Source: Calditrichota bacterium
GTDB taxonomy: Bacteria; Calditrichota; Calditrichia; Calditrichales; Calditrichaceae
NCBI GenBank assembly: GCA_013151275.1
Contig: JAADIP010000235.1
Coordinates: forward strand, 28,846-62,812
Length of the DNA stretch: 33,967 nt
Reading direction: 5' to 3'
Below, piece by piece: positions 8,953 through 16,635 of this stretch. The position numbers were made by a program, and so were the translations under genes. The notes beneath the pieces were generated by a model. It worked only from the letters and a program-made list of their open reading frames with translations. It was not told the origin of the DNA and did not search any database. How positions within the stretch are numbered: position 1 is the first letter of the stretch; each line of letters begins with the position of its first letter.

Positions 8953-10605
8953 TTATTTCAGTAAGATTAATTTATTTACCACGCGCCGCTTTGACGTTGT
9001 TAAGGCGCAGAAGTAAAGTCCGCTGCTCAGACCGTCCAGTTTTAAGATGAGCTGATGTTTACCTTTGGCTTTTTTCCCTTTAAAAACGCGCTTTATTAAT
9101 TTCCCCTTTGTATCATAAAGATTAATGCTTAAACGCGTGCTCGTCGGCAGAGAAAAAACGAGTTTTGTTTGATTGTTAAAAGGATTGGGATAATTTTTAA
9201 GAAGAATTGACCGCGCGGGCGGTATGTTTTTCGCCTCTCTTTGAATACCGACTACGCTGGTGGTATCGAAGGTTACTAAACGAACGGCGTCCGCCACAAC
9301 GTAAGTGCCTTTGGTTGCGGCGTCGGAAATAATCACTTGTTCATCCGGGCTGCCGCTAAACGGGAAAGTTCCCAATAACACCCAGTCGGAACCGTTTGTT
9401 GTCTGATTGACCCGCACGGTATCCGTTCCGCCGTAATGTTTGATGTAAATCGGTGTATCGCTGCAACGATTACTGGCTGCGACCCACCAGCCGTAAACCT
9501 CGTATTTGCCCGCATGAGGAAGTTCAGGCGAATAGACAGCCTGAGCCGAGCCGTCGCCTTTTGCGTGCAGCATGGAGGCGGACGAACCGTAAGAACCGGG
9601 GTTGGAAGTGGGAAACCATCCGCCGCCGGTCAGATTGCACTGTGCGTCGTCTGTATCGATGATTTTTTCGAAAATAGGTTTTCGCGGCAAGCCCAATGAA
9701 TCTTTGTGAATCACGGCAAAAATTGTCGGAACCGCCCGCTGTTCGGATGGAGAATTAATGTATTTACCCGGAACAGCCATTTGGGTGGAGCCGCCGCCGT
9801 CCAGATTCATGGCTTCCACACAGCCCAAATCCAAAAGAATCTGCGCCATTTCAGGTAAACCGAGACCTTCGCTGATTGATTGTCGTCCGTCAGCCACGAA
9901 CAAAATGACATGATTATCCGCCGTGTAGCCGACAGCCGTTCTCGGGTCGCGATTATCGTAACCGACTCCGGAGCCCCACATAATTTCTTCATTATAGGTA
10001 ATATTAATCTTTCCGTCTTTAATCAGCGTCGGAGCGCCGCCGATTCCCACCAAAACTTCGGAAAAAGGATTGCCGTCTGATTTTTGCGGCGCGGATTTCG
10101 GTTGAGGGTCGTTGTAAACATAGGGCAAGGGCGCGGAAAAACGATACAAACCCATGGGACTTCCGTCAAAATGATAAATCCAGTTTACGGACAGATTTCC
10201 CAGGGTATCCTGACTGAATAAACTGCGAATAACCGGATAGCTTTTACCGTTTCGGGTTACCGATTGAATATTAATGGCTTTAATTTGGGAAGGGTAGATT
10301 ACGGACGAATACGAAGTCGTTCCTCCGAAAAAACCGCCGTTCACGGCGGCGTAAGCTCCGACGTCGGCGCAAAAATCGGGCGCGGTTTTAACGGCTCTGG
10401 AAATATAAGGACGAACGGCAATATCTGGCTGATTGAGATCCACATCAATGTAAAATGCTTGCAGCCTGGGATTACTCCGCTCTCCCTTGAATAAACGAAC
10501 GCCCTGCGGAAGATTGTAATCGTTTAATTCAACCCACTGTAAATCATCCGCTATTAAAACGGAAGAAAACAGTAAAAACGCCACTAATATTATCATCTTA
10601 CGCAT
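8953..10605 (-). CDS. Secreted NAGPA-type phosphodiester glycosidase with golvesin-like domain and T9SS sorting tail
   Basis: A 550-residue exported protein. Signal peptide 1-19. Residues about 45-300 match the phosphodiester glycosidase (NAGPA, DUF2233-like) domain: VNGGFFGG (88-94), DPRTAVGY (220-227), FVADGRQ (237-242) and NLDGGGSTQM (267-276). Residues about 312-455 look like a golvesin/xanthan-lyase C-terminal carbohydrate-binding module (GGWFPTSNPGSYGSS..., YEVYGWWVAA..., VVADAVRLV). Residues about 475-550 form a Por/T9SS sorting domain with NYPNPFNN and a basic final strand. The family removes sugar residues bound through a phosphodiester. GAGGAG lies eight bases before the ATG. First gene of a pair with the SGNH esterase. 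Confidence 0.87.
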   Translation of the reverse strand: MRKMIILVAFLLFSSVLIADDLQWVELNDYNLPQGVRLFKGERSNPRLQAFYIDVDLNQPDIAVRPYISRAVKTAPDFCADVGAYAAVNGGFFGGTTSYSSVIYPSQIKAINIQSVTRNGKSYPVIRSLFSQDTLGNLSVNWIYHFDGSPMGLYRFSAPLPYVYNDPQPKSAPQKSDGNPFSEVLVGIGGAPTLIKDGKINITYNEEIMWGSGVGYDNRDPRTAVGYTADNHVILFVADGRQSISEGLGLPEMAQILLDLGCVEAMNLDGGGSTQMAVPGKYINSPSEQRAVPTIFAVIHKDSLGLPRKPIFEKIIDTDDAQCNLTGGGWFPTSNPGSYGSSASMLHAKGDGSAQAVYSPELPHAGKYEVYGWWVAASNRCSDTPIYIKHYGGTDTVRVNQTTNGSDWVLLGTFPFSGSPDEQVIISDAATKGTYVVADAVRLVTFDTTSVVGIQREAKNIPPARSILLKNYPNPFNNQTKLVFSLPTSTRLSINLYDTKGKLIKRVFKGKKAKGKHQLILKLDGLSSGLYFCALTTSKRRVVNKLILLK

Positions 10606-10775
10606 GACGCGCTCTCCTCAATCTCTTTAAAAATACGGCATATCAATCAACATTTTATTGCCGCGCCGGAATAATCATCCGGTCTTTTCAAAAGATTTTA
10701 AAGCGGTTTTTGATAAAACTTAAATTTTTGCTTTAAATTTACGTAAAGCTTCCTTATTCGTTAATATTTTTAAAG

Positions 10776-11612
10776 TTAAGAATATAAAACGCCTCTCATT
10801 TGCAAAGTATTCAATTTTTTTCTTCTCGAATCGCACGCCGGACAAGAGCCCGAAGCGCACAGCAGATTCCTGAAATAATGTTTAAAATAATACATTCCGT
10901 GATTCATAAGCAAGGAAACGGAAAAATAGTAGGCAAAAAGGGAATGGCGGCGCCGGGTTTTAACCAATCCCCTTTCAAGAAGAAATTTTTCAAGGTTGAC
11001 AAAAGATTTTGCGCAGCCGGGGATTTCCCGTAATTTTTGTTCTCCTTTAACTGAAACTCCGACGGGCAAAACGCGCAGATAATCCCAGGGAAAAATATCA
11101 ATCCACGGCGTTTTTGCCTTAATTTCCAGATAATGACCAAAGCTCAACGCGTCAAAATGCACGTTCAGCATTAAAATATGGCTGTTGCTTTTTCCGGCTA
11201 AAAAATCAAGAACGCTTCCCTCTCCCAACGGACTGTCGGGAGCGTTATCGGAATCGATGAATTCGTTGACTTTGCCCCAAAGCGCAAAAGAATGAGTGGG
11301 CGAAGAAGTTCGAACCACATTTGGCATTCGCCGAAACACCTCGGATACGGCGCCGACTTTAGAAGGAGTTTTTGCGGGATCGAAAATTTCATAATCTCCT
11401 TCGGAGCGCTTGAAACAGTAAGTAAATGCAGGCATGATAATCGAACCTTCGCCGGAAACCAGACCTTCGAGGCATTCGATCATCTCTTCGATTGTAAGCC
11501 CCGGAAAGGCGGCGCGAATTTTGCGAAAAGAAGAATGCACCATCACATGGTGTCCGGGTTCGATCCCGCAAGATTTAAGGAAATCTTTTAATTGCAGCGT
11601 AATGTTTTTCAT
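10776..11612 (-). CDS. AAC(3)-family (aminoglycoside 3-N-acetyltransferase-like) acyltransferase with Cys-rich tail
   Basis: A 278-residue protein of the AAC(3) fold, using acetyl-CoA as donor. Motifs: VHSSFRKI (25-32), GSIIMPAFTY (56-65), RTSSPTHSFALWG (101-113) and SPLGEGSVLD (127-136), followed by FGHYLE (158-163) at the place of the usual catalytic His. Chromosomal members often act on sugars of surface glycans rather than on antibiotics, so resistance should not be inferred. The last 30 residues contain C252-x4-C257-x2-C260 followed by basic residues, which is outside the usual fold. The start has no clear Shine-Dalgarno. It follows the FAD oxidoreductase gene by 42 bases and is probably cotranscribed with it. 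Confidence 0.8.
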   Translation of the reverse strand: MKNITLQLKDFLKSCGIEPGHHVMVHSSFRKIRAAFPGLTIEEMIECLEGLVSGEGSIIMPAFTYCFKRSEGDYEIFDPAKTPSKVGAVSEVFRRMPNVVRTSSPTHSFALWGKVNEFIDSDNAPDSPLGEGSVLDFLAGKSNSHILMLNVHFDALSFGHYLEIKAKTPWIDIFPWDYLRVLPVGVSVKGEQKLREIPGCAKSFVNLEKFLLERGLVKTRRRHSLFAYYFSVSLLMNHGMYYFKHYFRNLLCASGSCPACDSRRKKLNTLQMRGVLYS

Positions 11613-11654
11613 TAAAGTAAAATAATCCCGATAAGTTACCGCGCATTAAAATTT

Positions 11655-13523
11655 TTACCGATTTTCCGATTCCGGCTTAATCCTGTTAAAAGGATCGAGC
11701 GCAGCGTTCAGCAAAAAAGCGAACACAGCCCGCGTCATGGGTTCGTTCGGATAAAACAATTCATTCTTAAAATCAACCCAGTGTTCAGCCCAGCCTTTAC
11801 TTACAAAATAATCAACCGCCAGATCCTGCACATCTTTAAAAAAGACGGGCTCGCCGTTGTTTACGGGCGAAGGTTTTCCGAGAGCCTGCCAGAGAATACG
11901 TACGGCTTCGATTCGGGTTAAAGGAGCGTTTCCCAGCTCTTCCCAATCAATATCTATTCGATTAATAAATGTTTGGTCGATCGATCGCAAGGCGGATATC
12001 ATCTCATGGCAGTAAACGGGATTATCCGGGTAGATGTAAAATTCATTCGCCCAGTCTTTCGCCTTGCCCTCGCCTTTCAGCAATCCGCACAAGGCTATCC
12101 GTTGCAGCGCTTTAAACGCCCAGTGCTCGGGAGTTATGTCGGTAAAGGGCATTAACCACATTCCCGCCTCAATTAACGTCTGCTGCAATTCACGAATCGA
12201 AATATGACGGGGATTCCGATTTTGTTTAACAGCCAACGCTGCCGCTGCGCCGGCTGCCTGTCCTATTTGCATTACCACCGGCTGAAGACGCGAGCAGCCG
12301 TTGACCATGTGCGTGACCGAGATACTTTTTTCCGCTACAATCAATCCGTCCGCGTCTTGGGGTATTAAACACCCGTAAGGCACATTAAAGGCGGGAACCG
12401 GAAGGTAGGTTTCTTCTTCGGGCAAATCCGCCTTTCCGTGATGGTGATCCAGCGGATAGTTTCCCACCGCAATACCCTGCCGATACAAGGGACGCGACGG
12501 ATCGGCATACGGATCGACAATATCCTGTAATTTAAGAGTAACAACGCCTTTTACTCTTCTGCTTTCCCGGATATAAGGAATAAGCGCCAGACCGTCGTCT
12601 GTGGGAAATTCATCCTTAGCCGGACCGAGGTTTCGGAAGCCTAATTCGGTTTGTAAAAAGTAAACAAATCTGCGGGTTACCTCTTTTGCCTTTTCAATTT
12701 CGGCTGCGCGTTCGCTTCGGCTTAATACCGCCAAATCACAATAATAATCGTTGCCCTCTATGGGCCAGTTAATCATGTATTTATTGTTGGGCAGCCGCCC
12801 GTAATTAATCATTGCCTGTTTATCGACAAGCCCTTTTTCGCCGCCTTTTGCCCAGTCTTTGCAGCAGCCGCGGAACTCTTCGGGATCGTAGTTGTCGGGT
12901 TTGGGAATCGTGGCATCCGCTCCGCTTCCGAAGTCTTCTAAAACAGCGACGTAGGTAAGATCCTGAACATAGTTATCCGCTTTTGAAGGCGTTCCCGGTT
13001 CTCCCGTTTCGGAAAACGCTTCGCGCCCGTTTCGGAATTCGCATCCTGCCAGGGCTAAAACATCGCCGTACTCGGTAGCGTCGATGGTGACTTTGGCGCG
13101 GATTTCGAGTTGTTCGTTCCCGTCATTTTTAAATTTCACTCCCAGAACTTTTTTGTCTTTACTGATGACTTCAATCGGATAAAAACCCGTTTTCAAATCG
13201 ATATTTCCGGCTTCTTTCAACATTTCTCTTAAAATTTTTTCGCCGACCTTCGGTTCAAATTGCACATTACTAACCCAGCCCGTTTCCACCGCTTCAGGAC
13301 CGCCGTAATACGCGTAGAGCTTTTCTCTGAATTCTCCCCACAATCCCGAGGGTAACTTGTGGTTCCCGTCAATCGCGGAAACCCCGGCTGCAGTCAGCAT
13401 TCCGCCCACCCAATCCGTTTCCTCAACAAGAACCACGTTCGCTCCCATACGCGCCGCCTGAATTGCGGCGCAAACACCGCTGGCGCTCGCTCCGACAATC
13501 AAAACATCAGATCGTATCTCCAT
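11655..13523 (-). CDS. FAD-dependent oxidoreductase (FAD_oxidored type) with C-terminal SLH-like repeats
   Basis: A 622-residue protein. Residues 5-35 form the dinucleotide-binding fold (VLIVGASASGVCAA, then VVLVEETDWVGGML). TIDATEYGDVLALAGCEFRNG and a later 'GLIVAEKSISVTHMVNGCS' segment are typical of the PF12831 family, which is found in sugar- and secondary-metabolite-linked loci. Residues about 458-612 resemble two S-layer homology modules: DITPEHWAFKALQRIALCGL (462-481), PLTRIEA, then a segment ending YPNEPMTRAVFAFLL. No signal peptide is seen at the N-terminus, which conflicts with a cell-wall role. AGGAGAAAG lies before the ATG. The substrate is unknown. Confidence 0.82.
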   Translation of the reverse strand: MEIRSDVLIVGASASGVCAAIQAARMGANVVLVEETDWVGGMLTAAGVSAIDGNHKLPSGLWGEFREKLYAYYGGPEAVETGWVSNVQFEPKVGEKILREMLKEAGNIDLKTGFYPIEVISKDKKVLGVKFKNDGNEQLEIRAKVTIDATEYGDVLALAGCEFRNGREAFSETGEPGTPSKADNYVQDLTYVAVLEDFGSGADATIPKPDNYDPEEFRGCCKDWAKGGEKGLVDKQAMINYGRLPNNKYMINWPIEGNDYYCDLAVLSRSERAAEIEKAKEVTRRFVYFLQTELGFRNLGPAKDEFPTDDGLALIPYIRESRRVKGVVTLKLQDIVDPYADPSRPLYRQGIAVGNYPLDHHHGKADLPEEETYLPVPAFNVPYGCLIPQDADGLIVAEKSISVTHMVNGCSRLQPVVMQIGQAAGAAAALAVKQNRNPRHISIRELQQTLIEAGMWLMPFTDITPEHWAFKALQRIALCGLLKGEGKAKDWANEFYIYPDNPVYCHEMISALRSIDQTFINRIDIDWEELGNAPLTRIEAVRILWQALGKPSPVNNGEPVFFKDVQDLAVDYFVSKGWAEHWVDFKNELFYPNEPMTRAVFAFLLNAALDPFNRIKPESENR

Positions 13524-13589
13524 TCTCTTTCTCCTGTAAGTTTTTAAAAAATCATCCTTTTTAGCGACTTAACGGATGTCACCGAAAAC

Positions 13590-16385
13590 TCACATTTTTT
13601 GTTTTTTTAAAAATTCAGGAATGTATTCCAGTAACATCTCGGGTTCATAAGGTTTCTCTATCAAATCGATTGTTCCCAGAGATTCAATGGTTTGCTTTAT
13701 TTTCGGATCAATATAACCGCTTGTCATTAACAATTTTACGTTCGGGTCTATGCGCTTCATAAATCGCGCCACGTAAGATCCGTCTTTTTCGGGCAGATCG
13801 TAATCAAGAATTACCAGATCCACCGAATTCGGGTTCCGTTTGAAAAATTGAATTGCTTCTTCTCCGGAATAGGTCTGCGTAACCCGGTAACCGTGACGCT
13901 TCAGAATATAACTCAGCATTTTACTGAGCAAGGTATCGTCTTCAACCAGCAAAATATGCGCATTGCCTTCGGGAATTTTTCGTTTGACGTCTTTTGGTTT
14001 TTTGGGCTGTTCGGGAACCTCTTCGCACGCCGGTAAAAACAGATGAAAGGCGGTTCCCTGATCAGGCTGGCTTTCCACCTCAATAAATCCGTCAAGGCTT
14101 CTCAAAACGCCGAAAACCACCGCTAACCCGAGTCCCGTTCCGCCTTCTTTTGTGGTGTAAAAGGGATCAAAGATAAATTTTTTGGTTTCTTCGTCCATTC
14201 CGATGCCGTCGTCGATAATCTGAAGATGAACGAATCGCTTTACCTTTGTTTCGTCAACGGTAAACGGAACCTCGTTTACAAATTTTGTCTGGGTGATTAT
14301 TTTGACCTTTCCGTGATTTTTGTGCGCCATGATGGCGTCGATGGCGTTCAGGCATAAATTCAGAATAACCTGATGAATTTGCACGCGATCCGAGCGGATC
14401 CAGGGTTTTTCCGCTTTAAACTCCAGTTCAAAATAAATGCTGCTGGGTGTGGTTTGACGCAACAGGATAACAATATGTTCAATCTCTTCATTCAAATTAA
14501 GGACTACAAGATGCGGCTCCTTTTTGCGGGCAAAGGTCAATAAATTCTGAACCAGATTTTTTCCGCGGTCAATAGCCTGCTTGATCATTTCCAAAGGAAA
14601 CAGGGATTCCGGTTGATTTCCGATGATTTCTTTGAGCAGCGAATAGTTCCCCAATAAGATTCCCAAAATGTTGTTAAAATCGTGAGCAATGCCACCGGCA
14701 AGATTTCCCAAAGACTTCATTCGCTCGGCGTGGCGCAGATTTTCTTCCAGCGTTCGACGTTCGGTAATATCGCGGGCAATACCGTAAACTCCCCGCAGCG
14801 CTCCCCGCTCGATTAACGGCAGGCTGATAATTTCCACTATTCGATTGTCGTTTTTCCCCTTAAGCCGGATTTCGTAAGGCGGAGGCGACTCGCCCTGCAG
14901 ACAGTGGCGGAACTTATCCTGAAACAGCTCTCTCTCTTCCTCCTCTACCAGTTCGCTAAAGGATTTTCCCATCCAGGCGTCAATTTCGAGTCCCGTTATT
15001 ATTTTAAAGGCGGGATTTAAGGCGGTAATCTTTCCCGTTTTGTCCAGAATAAAAATCAAATCCGGAGCTATGTTAAAGAGCGTCCTGTAGCGGCGTTCGC
15101 TGTCGGCAAGCGAAAGCTCGGTGTATTTACGCTTCAGGGAACTTACAAAAATACTTGAGATAATTTTAAGTAGATTGATGTCTTCATCAGCCCAGAACTT
15201 GGGCAGCCGCACTGAATCGAATCCGATAAAACCGGTTAGCACTTCGCCTTCAAGCATGGGTACAACGATGAGCGATTGGATATCCTGGGCGTCCAGAATT
15301 TCTTTTTCGGTGGACGCCTCCGGCGGCATGGCGCTGACTTGCGGAATGTGAATGATTTCGTGTTTCAACAGTTTCTTCATCCACCAGGGCACTGTTTTGG
15401 AAGGAATTCCCTGAAGATTGTGAATCTGCGGTTCGATTCCTTCCGCGCACCATTCGTGCGTGTTGTCCATGATTTGTAAATTTTCTCTGAACAAAAAGAC
15501 GTAACTTCTATCCACCTGCGCATACTCGCCCACAATCTGCAAGGTTTGATTAATGCACTCGTCCAATTTATAGGAAGGGCTTTGAGCGAACATGGAAGAG
15601 ATGCGCGCGATGATGTCTTCCAAATGCCCGTGCTTTTCCTTGGCGATTGATTTGCTGCTCAGGCGCGGCAGATCGATGCCTATTCCGGCAATGCCCATGC
15701 TTTCGCCTTTTTTGTTGAGTAAAATCTTATTATTCCAAATCATTTCGATCCAGCTTCCGTCCCTGGTATTAATGGCTACCTGAATTGTAGCGGGAATTTT
15801 TTGATTGCCCGTTAATTCTTCATACTGCTTTGACATTTCCTTTCCCATTGTTCCGGGGATGAGCTTTTTAAATGCGTTCTGACCTATTAATTCGGCTTGA
15901 GAATACCCGGTAATCTGGGCAAAAATACTGTTACAATAGCGGATGTTTCCTTTACGATCCATTAAAATGCTGGCGAATCCGAGACCTCCCAGAACGCTTC
16001 GCAGCTTCGGTAAAAATAATTGGTTCTGCGGACTATAAATCTCCGGCACGTTGCAAAACAAAAGGGCTGAAAGAGCTTCGCCCTCATCCGGTAAAGTTAT
16101 TAAAGATGCGAAAAGTGTGATTCCTTCAAAGGAGAGCATATCTTCAAAAATTAAGTTGAAATCCGTTTGAACGGACGCTTTCGCAGCCTGAAAAAAGGAC
16201 AAATCAATGGGAAGAATATTATTCAGATATTTTTCTTTCAGTGAATTTTCCTGCTCGCCGAGAATTTCTTCCGCTTTCCGGTTATTCGTTACGATTTTAC
16301 CGGACCGGCTATCGATCAGTAAAGCGCCGATTGTTTCCTGTTCCAAAAAAAAATTTTTCATTTTTCTCACCGATATTTTTTTCAT
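13590..16385 (-). CDS. Hybrid histidine kinase, PAS-PAS-GAF-PAS-HisKA-HATPase-receiver
   Basis: A 931-residue cytosolic sensor kinase; no membrane segment is visible. Domains in order: PAS-like (about 12-110), PAS (130-240), GAF (about 275-420), PAS (about 435-550), HisKA with phospho-acceptor His568 in GGIAHDFNN, ATPase domain (DDGIGMD and GGTGLGLAVV boxes), and a C-terminal receiver (about 808-931) with Asp861 in VILDYDLP. The ATG at 16385 has no Shine-Dalgarno; the in-frame ATG at 16361 has GGTGAG four bases upstream and may be the true start (923 residues). A sigma-54-type promoter lies at 16425-16440. No output response regulator is encoded nearby, so phosphate may pass to a distant partner. 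Confidence 0.92.
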   Translation of the reverse strand: MKKISVRKMKNFFLEQETIGALLIDSRSGKIVTNNRKAEEILGEQENSLKEKYLNNILPIDLSFFQAAKASVQTDFNLIFEDMLSFEGITLFASLITLPDEGEALSALLFCNVPEIYSPQNQLFLPKLRSVLGGLGFASILMDRKGNIRYCNSIFAQITGYSQAELIGQNAFKKLIPGTMGKEMSKQYEELTGNQKIPATIQVAINTRDGSWIEMIWNNKILLNKKGESMGIAGIGIDLPRLSSKSIAKEKHGHLEDIIARISSMFAQSPSYKLDECINQTLQIVGEYAQVDRSYVFLFRENLQIMDNTHEWCAEGIEPQIHNLQGIPSKTVPWWMKKLLKHEIIHIPQVSAMPPEASTEKEILDAQDIQSLIVVPMLEGEVLTGFIGFDSVRLPKFWADEDINLLKIISSIFVSSLKRKYTELSLADSERRYRTLFNIAPDLIFILDKTGKITALNPAFKIITGLEIDAWMGKSFSELVEEEERELFQDKFRHCLQGESPPPYEIRLKGKNDNRIVEIISLPLIERGALRGVYGIARDITERRTLEENLRHAERMKSLGNLAGGIAHDFNNILGILLGNYSLLKEIIGNQPESLFPLEMIKQAIDRGKNLVQNLLTFARKKEPHLVVLNLNEEIEHIVILLRQTTPSSIYFELEFKAEKPWIRSDRVQIHQVILNLCLNAIDAIMAHKNHGKVKIITQTKFVNEVPFTVDETKVKRFVHLQIIDDGIGMDEETKKFIFDPFYTTKEGGTGLGLAVVFGVLRSLDGFIEVESQPDQGTAFHLFLPACEEVPEQPKKPKDVKRKIPEGNAHILLVEDDTLLSKMLSYILKRHGYRVTQTYSGEEAIQFFKRNPNSVDLVILDYDLPEKDGSYVARFMKRIDPNVKLLMTSGYIDPKIKQTIESLGTIDLIEKPYEPEMLLEYIPEFLKKQKM

Positions 16386-16424
16386 TAAAAGTTATGTTTT
16401 AAAATAGCTTCATAGAAAATTTAA

Positions 16425-16440
16425 AGCAAATTTAGTGCCC
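16425..16440 (-). promoter_or_regulatory. Putative sigma-54 (-24/-12) promoter of the hybrid kinase gene
   Basis: Read on the minus strand: GGGCACTAAATTTGCT. Against the consensus TGGCACGN4TTGCW this keeps GGCAC at -24 and TTGCT at -12, with exactly ten bases between the invariant GG and GC. The start of transcription would fall near 16414, leaving a leader of about 30 nt to the ATG at 16385, or about 50 nt to the alternative start at 16361. Confidence 0.62.
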
Positions 16441-16635
16441 TGAAAACCGAATGTAATCTTCACAAAAAATTAAACATTGCCCCTTTAAATTTGGAATTTG
16501 ACAGGATTTGGATTATTTTTCGTTTATGATAGTAGAATTATCTTAAATACATTTGAATTATTTAAATAACTCGGTTTAAAAAAGTAAAAAATCTATCGAT
16601 AATAAATAAATATTCATTCAAATATCGTTGAGACT

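Noticed and set aside
10776-11612. Aminoglycoside resistance gene
   Set aside because: The AAC(3) fold is clear, but the gene sits in an ordinary chromosomal context beside a FAD oxidoreductase and has a non-standard tail; resistance cannot be inferred.
16498-16530. TTGACA followed by TATGAT, a possible sigma-70 promoter for the plus-strand hybrid kinase
   Set aside because: The boxes are 21 bases apart, too far for a normal promoter, and the region is AT-rich enough to give such words by chance.
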